Source of the DNA: Ceratopteris richardii
Taxonomy: Eukaryota > Streptophyta > Polypodiopsida > Polypodiales > Pteridaceae
NCBI GenBank assembly: GCA_020310875.1
Contig: MU260071.1
Span: forward strand, 655,501-719,500
Reading direction: 5' to 3'
Length of the DNA stretch: 64,000 nt
In this document: positions 49,691 to 62,474 of the stretch, piece after piece
How positions within the stretch are numbered: the stretch's first letter is position 1
Layout: the number at the start of each line of letters is the position of its first letter
Notes under the pieces: generated by a model
What the model saw: the letters and a program-made list of their open reading frames with translations, nothing else
Told to the model about the DNA's origin: nothing
Database searches by the model: none
Translations under genes and position numbers: made by a program

Positions 49691-49920
49691 GGGAGGCACA
49701 AATAATGCATGTGAAAATCAAACTAGAAATATAGAGCCTAACTTGGTGTAGGAAAAGATCGAGAGAGAATCCATTGCATGCAGGAGTGAGTCTAGTGGCA
49801 AGTTAAAGAACTAGCCTTGGAATGTAGGCATTTTCATGACTACAAGACAAGTTGCCTCCCATCAAAACTAGAAGTGGAACTAGATAGGAGAACAAAAGAC
49901 GATGACGAAGTCCAACCAAT

Positions 49921-50540
49921 ATGAGAAATCACGATGCAAATAAATGCCTTCAATCATCACAAGTGGAAAAGTGCATGAAAAAATGCTATGATGGGTCTAT
50001 TGATCCTTATTATCACATGGAAGAACTCAAGCAAGTTTTGAATGCTAAAAGAATCACACATTTGTTCATACAATATGAGGCTTTTGGATTGAAACTACTT
50101 GGAATAACTTTAGCTTAGGCCCAACCATTATCTTTAAAATCTTTTAGAACATTGGATGAGTTTATGGATCAATTCATTGATGAGTTCTTGAAAGGGGAGT
50201 TAAGCATGTTTTTTATCATGTATATATAGTTTCGAGCAAGCTACACACGAGTTCATAAGAGTAATAGCCAAGAGATTCAAGCAATATGTAGATAATGTAC
50301 ATAGCAAGGGAGAAGACCTAAGAACAAAATTTAATCTTTTTTTCTTTTAAATGGTTTAACTAAAGGACACCTCAAGTCTTGAGTCTACATTAGAAGTCTA
50401 TCTAAAATTAATGAATGTATCAAAGAGTGTAGAATTAGAAGATAACCTAGCACAAGAGTTGAATTATCCTATCCAAGATAGAAAGAGTGAGATTTCATCC
50501 ACTACTAACTCTTCTAAAGCATCCATAAAAGGGTGACTTA
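49921..50540 (+). pseudogene. Gypsy copy B gag capsid
   Basis: VEKCMKKCYDGSIDPYYHME and FIQYEAFGLKLLGITLA match copy A LVKSMKNYFDGTGDPYDHVA and FTQYNAFGLTFRNTTLT. It goes on to LDEFMDQFIDEFLKGE and, in another frame, RVIAKRFKQYVDNVHSKGED. Several stops. Confidence 0.8.
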
Positions 50541-50609
50541 CTTACTAGCCATAAATTTGATTTCAAGAAAAGCTAAGGATTGTGTGAATCCCATTTGATC
50601 TTAGAAAAT

Positions 50610-51310
50610 TCAACCCTCGAGATATTCCCAACATTGTAATGGTGATCATACAACACACATATATAATAGAGGTGCAAATAACTTGCTAGGGGATAGGAGA
50701 GTATGATTCTAATGCACTATAGAGATATTTTGGATGAGTGTTATTGCAATAAACCATCCCATAGATCTCAATATGTACCAATCCCTATGTATCCACAATA
50801 AAACACGTATAGAGATCAATATAGAGGATCATAATTCCCTCCTCCTAGATCAAGCTATGATCTACAAAATCAAGATCCACCAAGAGTAGTCCTAAAACAA
50901 CAATCACCATCACTTAGTTTACATAGTTGCATTAAAATATGTGAAGAAAACATGGAAATGGCCATTGTTCTTGTTACTCCTACTTCTATGGACTTAAAGT
51001 TGTATGGATCCTACATTGCAGAATATTCAAACACACCTTCAAAATACAAATGGGATTCAGAGCCAACAAGAACTAGAGTAGATTGCCCTAGTGAGTACTA
51101 GAATCATGAGAACTCTAATGTCTTGCATGTGGACAAATGTGTTACAACTTAGAGGCTTAGAAAAAAATCACTCAAATCAAAGGTTCTTATTATAGATGTA
51201 GCAATGATCACTTTATAAAGGATTTCTTAAAACCATCAATACCACTACAACAGATACCTACAAGATTTTGTGAGGAATATGGTCGAGAACATTTTGTCCA
51301 AGACTTGACA
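50610..51310 (+). pseudogene. Gypsy copy B nucleocapsid relic
   Basis: SYYRCSNDHFIKDF (about 51185-51226) and CEEYGREHFVQDL (about 51275-51313) align with the copy A knuckles CYRCQGDHLICDC and CQDCGKEH. Some Cys are lost, but the short X3 spacing before His is kept. HCNGDHTTHI near 50640 is the relic of the first knuckle. Confidence 0.65.
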
Positions 51311-52278
51311 AGAGTTCTAATATGAGCCCTTTGAACATGATGAAGATAAGTGAGTTGTTGGGAAGTGATGATGATAAGGAAATACTAATATGGTTAGTAA
51401 CTAGGGCTCAAGCGCAAGCTAAAGGACAACATGAGAAGCAAAATTTATCTATGAATTCTAAGGACTTTATTGTAGAAAATGCAACATAATAGGATCCAAT
51501 AAAAGTTAAAAAGATATAACTTGGAGAGAGTGTAGAAAATAACTCTGAGATAATTGGAATAAAACAATGAAGGAATTAGAAAATAAGCCAACCTCAATTA
51601 AGACAAAGTTGAGAGAAATAATATGCCAATTCAAAATCTCATCTTAACAACAACATATTAGTGAACTAGATAGAAAAGAGTAAAACACATGATCAACTAT
51701 AGGCCAGATTAACCTTGACTAATCAGATGCAAGTCTAGGTACAGTGGAACATGAATGGTACTACCCAAACAAGGAAGTAGTCAAGGAAAGAGTAGTTATA
51801 TGTAAAAAGACGATATAGATAGCAAAAGAATTGTTAGAAAATGATTATTTTAACATAATGGAGACAAGAATTATAGAGGAGGAATACCAAATGATTGTAA
51901 AAGGAATGTAGAAACATCAAAAACCAAATAATCAAGAGGAAGAATAAGAGGAGAGGGAAATCCTAAGAGAATCTAAGATAATGATTCTTGATGTGGAGGA
52001 GGATTGGCCTGAAAACTTATGAAATAAATTTGAAGAACCAAGATGGGCCAAGGGGTCTCAAGGACAATCATCATTCACAAAATTAATTTAGAATCCAAAA
52101 TCTTTTCAAGAAGAAAGCCCTAAGGATGATAGATTCCCTCTAGATTGTGAAGTGAAGTAGACTTGACTTTAAAAGTACTGCCAAGCTACATAAGATCCTA
52201 TGAAACATAGTCAAAGGTTATGAGACACATGGATGCAATGGAAAACTAGCTTGCAGAGATTGATTACCAAGAGCGTAG

Positions 52279-52835
52279 AGGAATTAGATGCACACTCACT
52301 TTAGAAGAGCTATTGAAAGTGAAACCACACTTATGGCAAAAGATGGACAAAAAAGTGGCACACCCATCCCAAAAGAGACTATTAGAAATAGAGTTTACAA
52401 AAATGGAAGAAAGAGTGTAATACTTCCTAATTGATAAGATAAGGAAGTACGTTAAGAGTGATGAAAGAAACACATGTCTCCCCATTGATTTCAATGATTA
52501 TGTGACAAAAGCTATACTTGATAGTGGATTAGGAATAGTAATTGCTACACAAAAGGTTTGGGAAAAATGAATATCTTCCTTACATCCTACACGATTGAAG
52601 TTGCACTTAGTAGACCTACATATTGAGAAACCCTTATTATTGTTAGATGGTGCGAAACTAACAACCGGCATAGTCGAATTTGAACACATCCTAGCGATTT
52701 GCAACTTCACTAAAGCCAACAACTAGGAGATCATTCTAAGAAGGCCATTCATGAGGCAAATGAAATTCATCCAGAGCTAGGGTGAATTCCATTTATGTTT
52801 GACACATATGAATTACAAATAGAATCAATCTTGTA
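52279..52835 (+). pseudogene. Gypsy copy B protease
   Basis: LTLEELLKVKPHLWQKMDKK and VTKAILDSGLGIVIATQKVW match copy A LTLEELLKVRPELWKHVAKQ and TTKAILDSGAGVAIATT. The catalytic ILDSG is preserved. Then LHIEKPLLLLDGAKLTTGIV, EFEHILAICNF and RRPFMRQMKFIQS follow, with stops. Here only one copy of the segment duplicated in copy A (2341-2692) is present. Confidence 0.8.
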
Positions 52836-53304
52836 AACCGTTCTCATAGAGATATCCCTACCTTGCAATGGAATGTTGGTCATCAAGATGTAGATGATTC
52901 TAAAGTAGAAAAATCTAAAGAATCTTGGGCAAGCTAGGATGTGAAATGGGTATGTAAAGGAACCAAAAGAGAGGAAGATAGGCAATTGATTGATACTAAT
53001 GGGATCACTTCAAAGTGAAGTAGGCATGTAGAGGACCATATAATATGAAGAACATATTTACAAAAGGAGAATTCAAGCCTCTTGGGTAGGCATAAATCTT
53101 AGCTTCTCTAGAAATAATTTCCAATGGACAACATATGAGTCAACAATGTGATGAGGATGGTACGATCTAGTTGGCATGTTCATGATTTTAGTATAAGAGG
53201 GGTAAGAAAAGAATGAACAATAAAAACAGAAAATTTTGGTTTTGGAAGAGTTAGATGATTTAGAAGAAGAATAATTAGCAAGGGACCATGAGTCCCTAAG
53301 ATCA

Positions 53305-54125
53305 ACATAAGACTGCATTTGCCATAGAATGGGACATACACCCTTTTAGGCTAATGCAATTTGGGTTACAAATGCTCCAACAACTTTCCAATGGCTCATG
53401 TTCTATGTATTCAGATAATTCCTTAGAAGGGTTTGGAAGTCTAATGTTGATGGTCGATACTCTTATCATATATGTCTAAACCCCAAAAAATGCTTATTCA
53501 TGTTAAGGTATGGCAAAATCGTAAGATAAATTGTGTCAAAGTGTGACATCTTGATAGAAGAAGATGAGATAAGAGCTATAATTGACATGTATAAATTCAA
53601 GAACATAAAATAAATACAAGATTTTATGGGGGAATTATGGATATTCTCAAAGATTTGTACATATATATGTAATGATCACGAAACCACTCTATGATCTTAC
53701 AGAAAACCTTGAATAGATAGAAGAATGTGACAAAGCCCTTGATGAAAAGCTCTTCTACCATCCTCAAAAATGCGAAATTGGAAGAATATTACATGTACAT
53801 GTGGATTCTTCCAATCATGCAATAGGGTTCATGTTGGCACAACATAGAAAAGATAGAAAATTAGACTTGCAAATACTTAATGCTAATAATGAACCTAATA
53901 GTGGAGAAAGGAATTAAAACACGATGGAAAGAGAAGGATTAGAAATGATGTATGTAGTGAAAAATTCTAGTTTTTATGTATTGGCAAATGAGTTCAAGAT
54001 TTTTAATAGACCATCAAGCCTTGTTATATTTGTCGATTAGTGCAATGGTTCCTACTCATAGAGTAAAATATCAAGGTAGATGTCAAGAAAGGAAATATGC
54101 ATGTGTGGGGACTAACCAAAAGGAG
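53305..54125 (+). pseudogene. Gypsy copy B RT fragment and RNase H
   Basis: DQHKTAFAMEWDIHPFRLMQ matches copy A DQHKTTFATEWGIFAFRVMP. RT upstream of this point is deleted and joined to linker sequence. RNase H has HVHVDSSNHAIGFMLAQH near 53800 and MEREGLEMMYVVKNSSFYVL near 53930. Stops and shifts throughout. Confidence 0.75.
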
Positions 54126-54248
54126 TTCTTGACAAACTCCTAGATAATCTAGGAATCATTCCAACTTGGGTAGAAAATCTAGTATTGATTCTTACATGTG
54201 GACCAAGTCATGTTTGGATCCCAAGACGTGAAAAGAAGGTTAATTAAT

Positions 54249-54840
54249 GTTGGAGTTTGATGTCTACGGAAGCACACAAACAACACAAGGAAGAAGAAGA
54301 AGCTTGGAGCACAACACACAATACTGAATGTATTACCAAGAGAATGTACTAGGATAAATGACTCGTTAGGATTATAGTCGTATATACAAGCCAGGGGAAA
54401 AAACCTCCTAAAGAGGGAAAAGAGAGCCCTAATGGTCCTAGTGTGTTCACACACATCAGTGTGGAAATATATCAACAAATCCCCCCTGGGAGTGATGGGG
54501 TGAACAAGGAGCTGACACTCATGTAAAAGGAAGTGCCAAGCTATGTGGAATCAATCCACAAAAGGAAGTAAGACCAAAGGTTTGTGGAAAGCTTCAAAGT
54601 GAGAAGAGCCTTTGTGAAAAGATCGACAATGTTATCTTGTGTGGGCACATATGCTAAACTGATCTCTCCAGTAGAGAACCTCTCGCTGACATAATGATAG
54701 TGGACCTCAATGTGCTTAGTGCAAGCATGGAACATAGGGTTCCTCACAACTACCAATGTGCTATGGCTGTCAGTGAAGATGGTGGTGGAAGAAGACTTAC
54801 CAAAACCCAAATCATTCGTAAGGCATCTGAGCCACACACA
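54249..54840 (-). pseudogene. Copia family 2 fragment: 3' LTR and RNase H
   Basis: LTR 54249-54477 (TGTTGGAGTTTGATGTC to ATATATCAACA) is inserted into gypsy copy B. Next to it AATCCCCCCTGGG is the complement of the polypurine tract. The minus strand at 54541-54837 encodes IFTDSHSTLVVVRNPMFHAC, TKHIEVHYHYVSERFSTGEI and AYVPTQDNIVDLFTKAL. This keeps the stretch deleted from the nested family-2 copy. It is truncated near 54840. Confidence 0.9.
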
Positions 54841-57800
54841 CTAGTATGATAGCTTGCTCAGTTGGCTCTTGTCCTTGTCCATATTTTATAGTAATTACAT
54901 ATTGAGGAGCAGGTGGCTAGTGACTCAACACATGTCTACTGAGTATGCAAGTTAGTCTAGCATTGGTCTAGGTGGATATGGCATCTGTGGCTTGATTGGG
55001 TATGAGATACTAGTATTGTTGTTATGTAGTGGGCCTTGGGACTTGATAGCTTCCCACAACTAGTATATTTTGGAATTTTCCTAGCTGTGTAGGATACCTC
55101 TTGATTGGTTGCTTGTCATAAAGACACTTGGCAATTGAGTGATTTGTCCACTTCTACTCAATTTCATAGCACTTTCTAGGTGGAGGTGTAGCATCTTGTA
55201 GATCTAACTTCTTAGTTCTTGTTGGAATTTATCATTTTGTATCACCTTCAACTTACTATCATCATTGTGTATGCAAAATTTGATCTAATTTTTATAACAA
55301 CATGAATCTTGTATGTGGACATAAACATATAATTTGACATCTATTGTAAACCCATTAGCATGAAGCACCATCGGTATGAAACTCAAAGAAGAATAATTCA
55401 AGAGGAGACTAGCCTGCACACACACCCAAATGACAAGAAACACACATTTAGAGCATGAAAAAACACTTGCACTTGATAGATAAGGGTTGGGACAATCCAA
55501 GAAGAATGTGGGAGCTCCAATTGAGGAAGTAGATGAAAGAAATGCACCCAAGAAGGAGGATGCACCGAAAGCTCACTCTTTTGGATTCAAAAAGTCAGTT
55601 AGAATTAGGGTTTTTTCCCTTTATACTTATGGGCATGGCATTTTTCACATGAATTTCAAAAAAAATTTAAAAATAGTTTTGGATTTTATTTAAGCATCAA
55701 AATGAGTTCAAAAATTTCTTAAAAAAATACGAAGTGATGAGAATGTACTCCTTAGGCTCAAGGACTCATTGTACATCACAAAAGTGGAACCTAATTACAA
55801 TAACCATCTTTTTGTAGGTAAAAATTACATGTAAAATGTTACTAGGCTGAGTGTGACATAGATTGCCTCTTGGTTCCAACGTTTTTAACTATCCTTTATT
55901 TCTTGGCTCCTTCCAAGATTTCTTGTATTCACTTTGTAACCCAATTGGAAAATTTTGGTGTGGCCTCCTACTTTCCAATGCTTTTCTTCAAGTATTTGCT
56001 TCTTTTTTGTATCTTTTTAGAACAATTTCCCCCCTCCCTATGCTCTGTCATCATTGGAAAGCGTTGTATAAGGCATGTCAGGATCATAGTTGGTTGGCGT
56101 CCTCCTATGCCACTTCATCCCATCAATGATGTTTTCATGCCAAAAACATAAGGTTCTTGTTCCACAATCTTTTGTAGTAGAAAAGGAGGAAGTTAAGTGG
56201 AAGGGTTGGGCTAAAATAAAAAAGGAAAAATGTGGTACCATATTAGAAACCTGATAGCAAGATTTGCAGTGTAATATTGGTGTAAAAATAATTAAATATG
56301 CTCTAATGGTTTCCAAATATTTAACTAACATATGACATGATGGATTGAGATCTTTTGGTTATTTTTGCCAAAATTCAATAATGTTAAACATATAGTGTAC
56401 ACTTACAATATTCTCCTTCAATGTAGCCATTGCTAGGTAATTGACCCAAAAATTTGTAATGGGGATTAGACTCTCATTAGATCATACTGCGACCAATGTC
56501 TCCTCTATGTAACTAGGGCATAAGTAGGGTTGTATTTTATATAAGAAGAGACATGATTCTAGGTGTATTCCATTCCTAGATTGGTTGTGAGGCACCGAAG
56601 TCTCCATGTTGGATTAGTAGTAATGATGTAATTCTTAGTAAGGCCTCTGACATGATCATAGGTCAACGTACATGCATCATCTACATCAACACCTATTTTT
56701 GCCTTTATGTATTTATGCATCTTGATTAGAATATGGCCCTAAGATGGTGTTCATTGTGACATCAATTTGATAGAATGAATTTTAACTGTGCATCTGAGTA
56801 ATTTTGGATCCAGGATTGCTTTCTCAAACTCATTCATAAGTTTTTCTTGATCTTTTTATGCTTTTCTCTATAATTTTTGTTGGTTGATGGTTCATATTCT
56901 TCATGAATAATTGGATCTTGAATTTCTATGGTATTTTCTACCAGTCATGTATTTTCTTCTTGAAAATCTTTAGATTAAGTATATGGAACCTCAACTCCAT
57001 AGCCATGCTCTAGAAGGTCATCCATCAGAGTGTCTACAAGGGGTGTTTCTAGTTGAGTTGGGGTGTGAGAGGATTGTAATATGTTTGATTTATGTTGTTG
57101 GGAAGCAATTTAAGATTTGAGTTCCTTTTTTTTGTGTTTGAGGTTAGTCTCTTAACTTTGAGTGGGTTTTCCACTAGTGATGCATCAGTGTTGCAGATCA
57201 AGGACAAATCATAAATTTGGTAGTGGAAAAGCAAGGCAAAAGAGTAGAAGATCAAATCAAACAACACAAAAATCATTTTTGTTTTGGGCATCGATTGTAT
57301 TCTTTTTTTTAATATTCCCATTTAGCTTAGAACCCTCAATTCTTAGGATGTATTTGAATTTTGTAATTCCCAAGAGTTTGGGAAAACTCATCAAGATAAT
57401 TCTCTCACTTTACATAGGTTAGATAGCTCAATAAACCAATTGGAATAGCTCTAAAAGTAGTGTAGGACTATTTTAACTAGAGAGGCCACTTTTGCTTGTG
57501 GACAAGGCCACTAATTTTTGTATAGATCTCATTTAGGGCTCAATTTTGTAACCTTTTTCTAGTTGATGAATAGAGAGCTCTTTGAAATCTCGTACCTCTC
57601 TCTTCTCTTGCACTTTTTCTCTATTCTTCTTGCTCAATGGAGGTGGATATGGTGAGAAATGAGTGTTCCAAGCGGGTGTGCAAGCCTTGAGAGGCTTTTT
57701 CCATGCATTGGTGCCTCCATGCATGCCTGGTGAGCTCAGGTGTGAGGCAAGGTTGATTCCATTGAGGCTTGTTCTTTTTATATGTTATCTTTTGCAAGTT

Positions 57801-58690
57801 TTGATATGTAAAAAAGGGGGGTATCTTTGATACACAGAGATATAATTTTCTAGAAGTTTTGTAGACCCTTCAACTCCAAGCTCTTAATTTTGTCTCATTT
57901 CTCTCTCCTCCATAGCTTTCTATCTTGGTTTCATGCCTTTGACTAGATAAGCTACTCGGATTGATAATTTAATGTGTTTCAATCACCCACTTAACCTATG
58001 ATGCAAAACACCTTTTTGGTGTTTTTTTGGGGGATCCTTCACTTAACTCAATGTTAGAGAGCTTTTGGAGTTGAAGAACAAAGAACAAATGCTTCTAAGT
58101 GTTTGGAGAGCAAGGATTGCTAAAAAATTCACTAATTTCCAAGGTAAATTGTGTTCTTCTTAAAAATCATCATCTTTAGCATTCTTTGAGCTTGAGGAGT
58201 GGATAAGTGAAGGTTTGGAGCAAGTTCAAGAGATTTTGGAAGCACAAAGAGGTGTTCTAGTGCATCAAACTTCAAAAACAAAGGTAAATTCACTTTCTTT
58301 TATGTTCTTTTGGTAGGAAAATGACTCTTCTCTTCTAGAAAGAGTGAGAGAGAGAGAGAGCTACAATAGATTGAGGAGAGAGAATACATATTTAGTATCT
58401 TGCTGCTCCTTGTGTGGTCATCCAACTTGCTTGATATTTCATACACGACTTCTTTTAGGTAAGAACTAACTTTGAAGAGTTCATGGCTAAAGGAGGTGTG
58501 TGGAGTGAGTAGCGAGTCCAAATTTCTAAGTAGGTCATTTTTAAGAATGAGTGAAAACTTTTGTAATCATTTTGCATATTTGGGATCTATACCCTTGAAA
58601 ATCTAGGAAAGCATTCATCATACACATTAAATCGACAAAAAAATGAAAAATATAGAGCACATCAACTTCCTCATGCACTAGGAATTGTTT
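54841..58690. other. Mostly unrecognised, possible gypsy LTR relic
   Basis: No protein family recognised. Around 55745-55830 GGCTCAAGGACTCATTGTAC and a following TTTTTGTAGG resemble part of the gypsy copy A LTR (8728-8825, same strand sense). This may be a diverged family LTR. The rest (56-58.6 kb) has only short frames. Confidence 0.3.
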
Positions 58691-58697
58691 GACAATA

Positions 58698-58902
58698 GCC
58701 ATCATGATTGCTGAGGGGCATCACAATTACTCAAGGAAATGGTAACCATTTGCAAGCATCATGATTGCCAATTGGCATCATGATTCCCAATAAATATTGT
58801 GGATTGGGGACATTGTGATTGCTAAATGGAAGCCATTGGGTCATTGCTATTGTGATTAGACATCACGATTGTTGCTAGAAATTGTTATTTAGGCATCATG
58901 CC
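58698..58902. repeat. Array of degenerate ATCATGATT-type palindromes, possibly a CpG-decayed gypsy leader array
   Basis: Seven or eight units of the form G-C-ATC-AT/AC/GT-GATT-GC occur at about 58698, 58717, 58756, 58774, 58809, 58845, 58859 and 58892 (GCCATCATGATTGC, GGCATCACAATTAC, GACATTGTGATTGC, GACATCACGATTG). Each can be derived from ATCGCGATT by CpG transitions. Spacing resembles the array at 7463-7958. Confidence 0.5.
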
Positions 58903-59302
58903 TCTGCTCGACAATTTATGGGTGAGGATTGTCAAGAAAAAGAAGATATGAAAGAGAGCCCTCACAAACTATCACACACAAAGAGACGAGCACACAAATA
59001 TTGAGGCAAGGAAGAATGATCTTCTTCTACTTCATCTATTACATAAAGAGAATATAGAAGCATGACCTAATACAACAATACAACAAGTACAATATAAAGA
59101 AAACCCTGATGTCTCCAAATGACTGAGTTGGTGGGAAACAATGTGCCATCACTCTCGATAGATAAATTTGGCAAGGCTCACTAAAAGCATCACCGTCATA
59201 TATCTTTGTAACCACTATACATGTCAAAGAGATGAAAAAGTAGTATGTGTCATCCTCAATTATCACATGTTGAGCTTGACATCTCAACACTCCTCAAGCT
59301 CA

Positions 59303-59800
59303 ATGTCATGTCTAATCCAAGCATCTTCTAAAACTTCTTAAGCTTCTCCACTCCAAGTGCTTTAGTGAAAATATCAAAAACCTACTAATATGTCCTCACA
59401 TAAACAAGATCAATATCAAGTGCTAATACATTTTCTCTGATGAAATGATAACATACCTCGATATGCTTTGTTTTAGCATGAAAAACAAGATCTTGTGCTA
59501 ACTGTATGTTGCTAATCATCACAATAAATGATGGTAGGCTTCTTTACTTCCACACCTAAATCTACAAGTAGCATTTCTATCCATGAAGCTTCACATCTTA
59601 CCATTGCGGCACCTCTATACTGAGCCTCTGCAATCGACAAAGTAACAACGGTTTGCTTCTTAGTGCTCCATGCAACAACTGCACTCTGAAGTGAGAATAG
59701 AAAGCCACTAGTAGTTTATCTATTCAGAACACCACCAACCCAATCTACATTAGTGTATGATGAACTTTCAATTCTCCACTAGCTTCATAAAACAATGTAT
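59303..59800 (-). pseudogene. Copia family 4 RNase H
   Basis: The minus strand reads NVDWVGGVLNR, SGFLFSLQSAVVAWSTKKQT, VVTLSIAEAQYRGAAMVRCE and ASWIEMLLVDLGVEVKKPTI. These match copia RNase H (DWAGD, SWSSKKQ, STAEAEY). Stops follow in the C-terminal part. Confidence 0.75.
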
Positions 59801-59989
59801 AATCCAAAGTAGCACTCACATAACATAGGGTGCACGTCTCAAAGCATCTAAATGTGGTTTCCTGTGAATTGGCATAAACGAACTTTCAAGTCCTACAATT
59901 TAGCTTAGATCAACCCTTGTAATTGTGATATATATCAAACTTCTTGAATTTTCTTGTACATAGTAGCATTTTCCAATGATTTGCTTGAT

Positions 59990-60750
59990 GTAGTATCAAA
60001 TTTCAAATTCTGACTTTTATATTTTCTTCATTATCACCACCTACAATCAAGTCATCAACATAAATAGCCACAATTGTGATGCCATCATCACTCTTCCTTG
60101 CATATAATGAGTGATCTACATCACACATAGAAAATCTAGTGGAGGCTAAATAGTATGCAATCCTTGCATGCCAAGTAGGAGGGGCTTATTTAACCCCATA
60201 CAAATCCTATTTCAACTTGCAAACATATTTTGGATGCTTTGAATCCTCACAACCTTGTGGCTGGTACATGTACATTTCTTCCTATAACTCACAATGTAAG
60301 GAAGCATTCTTCACATCCATCTAATGAAGAATCCATCCTTTTGCTGTAGCCAATGCAACAAGTGCACTAAAAGTAGCCATTTTAGATATAGAACTGAAAG
60401 TTTCCTAATAATCAATGCCATATATGTGTGCATATCCTTTTGCTACCAATCATGCTTCATACCTGCTTATGCTAACATCAACATTATGTTTTACCTTGTA
60501 AACCCACTTGCAGCCTATGGATTTCTTTCCTCATGGCAATGGAATGGGCTTCCATGTTTCATTTCCATAAAGTGTGGCCATCTCCTCATCCTTAGTTTTC
60601 TCCCAATCTACATTTCCAATTGCAGCTTCAATACCCAAAGGTTCAACATCTTGTCTTACCTTGGTCATGTAAGCATAATGACGAGCCATGTAGCTATTAT
60701 ATGTTAATCGTTGCACAGAATTTTGCATTCTTCCATATTTTCTTGTTCCT
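59990..60750 (-). pseudogene. Copia family 4 RT
   Basis: The minus strand begins NVDWEKTKDEEMATLYGNET (a family-typical RT start), then CKWVYKVKHN, LVAKGYAHIYGIDY, MDVKNASLHCEL, EEMYMYQPQGCEDSKHPKYV and the active site IYVDDLIVGGDNEENIK (YVDD intact). Several stops and shifts. Codons for the palm are otherwise well preserved. Confidence 0.8.
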
Positions 60751-61250
60751 AGGTCACTTCTTCTTGTTGTATCATCTGCATATGCCTTCTTACTCCTAGA
60801 GTCTTAACAATGGGAAATCCAAGTTCCTCATCAAGGCACTTTTCTGTACCAGGTCTACTCAAAACTTCAGATTCCACATGAGTTTTTAGCATTTCGTTTT
60901 TCATTTGAGTAAGGATTAAGTCCTTTGTTGGCATCTGCATAGAAGCTTGACATTTCATCAAACACCACACCTTTGCTTACCTTCACTTGTCATATGAGTG
61001 GGTTGTAACATTTATATCCATTTTGCTCAAGGTGATACCCAATGACGATACATTTTTTTTGCTTTTGGATCAAGTTTCATCCTCAACTCATCTGGAATAT
61101 GTACATATGCAATACAACCAAATAATTTCAGATGTGATGAGTTTGGCTTTTTACCTATAAAATTCTCTTCAGGTGTAACTTGATGTACAACAACAATTGT
61201 TCTATTCATGATGTATACAATAGCGTGCACAACTTCTTACCAATAACAAT
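60751..61250 (-). pseudogene. Copia family 4 integrase C-terminal part and linker
   Basis: VHAIVYIMNRTIVVVHQVTP, EENFIGKKPNSSHLKLFGCI and AYVHIPDELRMKLDPKAKK are the end of the copia integrase core and beginning of its C-terminal region. An A run near 61050-61057 shifts the frame, and the protein goes on in the next frame (GYHLEQNGYKCYNPLI). Confidence 0.8.
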
Positions 61251-61274
61251 GAGGCATATTTTTCTCAACCACCA

Positions 61275-62470
61275 AGGCTCATGCTATTCTTGCAATATGT
61301 CTTTGGTATTCTTTATACCACAGGTGATATGCTTCAAGGATATCGTGATTTGGATTGGTATAGGGATTTGATTCCAAAAAATCAGATTCTAGATATTGTT
61401 TCCCACTTGGTTCAGGAACTATCACACCCTCCTCCACTGAAACAGAGTGCAAAGAAACTTGCTTTGCCTCGTGAGGCAGTATGGTTAAGGAGAATTCTTG
61501 TAGATCTAGGATTTCCATAAAAAGTGATGACTACACTTAAATGTGATAATAAGATCTGTACGGCCATTCCAAAGAACCTAGTATTTCATGCTCACACGAA
61601 GCATATAGAAGTACAATACCATTGTGTTCATGAACTTATAGAAGATGACATTGTGGAGCTCGAATATTGTCCAATAGAGGCGAATTGTGTTGATAAATTC
61701 ACTAAAGCACTTGGAAAAGAGTAGGTCAACATGCATCTTCAACGAATGGGCATGGACCTAGGTCTACTTGATTTATCATTTGGTAAAAATTGAGGTAGGT
61801 GTTAGTATATGACCGATTTCTACCCCTCACGATTGTATGTTCTACTACACATTCTATAAGGACCCATTATGGGGAGAAGCTAATCATGCATTAGCCAATT
61901 GATGGAAATCCCAACTTGCATGTTAAATGGAGGTCAAATTGGACCATCTAAGGTATTCTTAGAAAAGGGAGCCACCAAGGTCCACAATTGTGGAATTTGG
62001 GGTAGCGGTGAGTAGTCTCCGCTAGGGGGTCCCAAGGGGCTAGTTCCCCCTAGCTGGGGTCTTAGGATTCCAATGGTAAAGGGAATATGCCATGGAGTAT
62101 TCTTAATTGGACTTAGAAATCATTCATATATATTAGGTCATTAAATCGATTTGAGCCGTATATGAGGATTATGGGGGCCATGGCCACCACATTCTATCTC
62201 CTATGTCTAGTCATCCACTAAATGCCAGAACTCTCTATTAGCCTATGTATATGACTTCTACACTACCATAGGCATCAAATTCAGCAAGCATACCTTTATT
62301 GTAGCTCCCTATCTAGTGTTTTCTAGATCACCATTATCTTTGTACTTGTTTTTAGTAGATTTTTTTTGAATTTCTACTACATTTTTTATCTTGAGAGCGC
62401 ATGGGTGGGAAACACCATTATCTTTCTACTTATTTTTAGTAGAATTCTTTTGAATTTCTACTAAATTTTT
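61275..62470 (+). mobile_element. Ty1/copia family 5, unit 1: RNase H end and LTR
   Basis: From about 61275 the sequence aligns with 63260-63785 of unit 2. It has relics of the RNase H middle, then LPREAVWLRRILVDLGFP, LVFHAHTKHIEVQYH and LEYCPIEANCVDKFTKALGK. A decayed polypurine tract (AATTGAGGTAGG, 61788-61799) is followed by an LTR from TGTTAGTATATGACC at 61800. The LTR ends somewhere between 62390 and 62470, where TTTTTAGTAGA...GAATTTCTACTA is repeated twice. Confidence 0.8.
61800..62470 (+). repeat. LTR of copia family 5 shared by two units
   Basis: Aligns from its first base with 63812-64000 (TGTTAGTATATGA, CCCATTATG.GGAGAAGC, AATTGATGG). It serves both as 3' LTR of unit 1 and, by position, as 5' LTR of unit 2. 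The right edge is uncertain. Confidence 0.75.
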
Positions 62471-62474
62471 CACA

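Larger units (their letters stand above)
49740..54248 (+). mobile_element. Ty3/gypsy copy B, same family as copy A, decayed
   Basis: Plus-strand gag, zinc-knuckle, protease, RT fragment and RNase H relics align in order with copy A. Stops occur every few dozen codons, so it is much older or decays faster. The N-terminal half of RT is missing. The element is cut at 54248 by a family-2 copia fragment. No LTR or palindrome array is recognisable on its left, where the GA microsatellite lies. Confidence 0.8.
58930..61260 (-). mobile_element. Ty1/copia family 4, minus strand, 5' truncated
   Basis: A 3' LTR ends at 59289 on the plus strand (ATCTCAACA, giving TGTTGAGAT on the minus strand) and is preceded on the minus strand by a polypurine tract GAGCTTGAGGAG (59290-59302). 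Its other end is uncertain (about 58930). The RNase H, RT and integrase C-terminus follow up to 61260, where family-5 sequence of the opposite strand begins. Gag, protease and most of integrase are missing. Confidence 0.75.
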
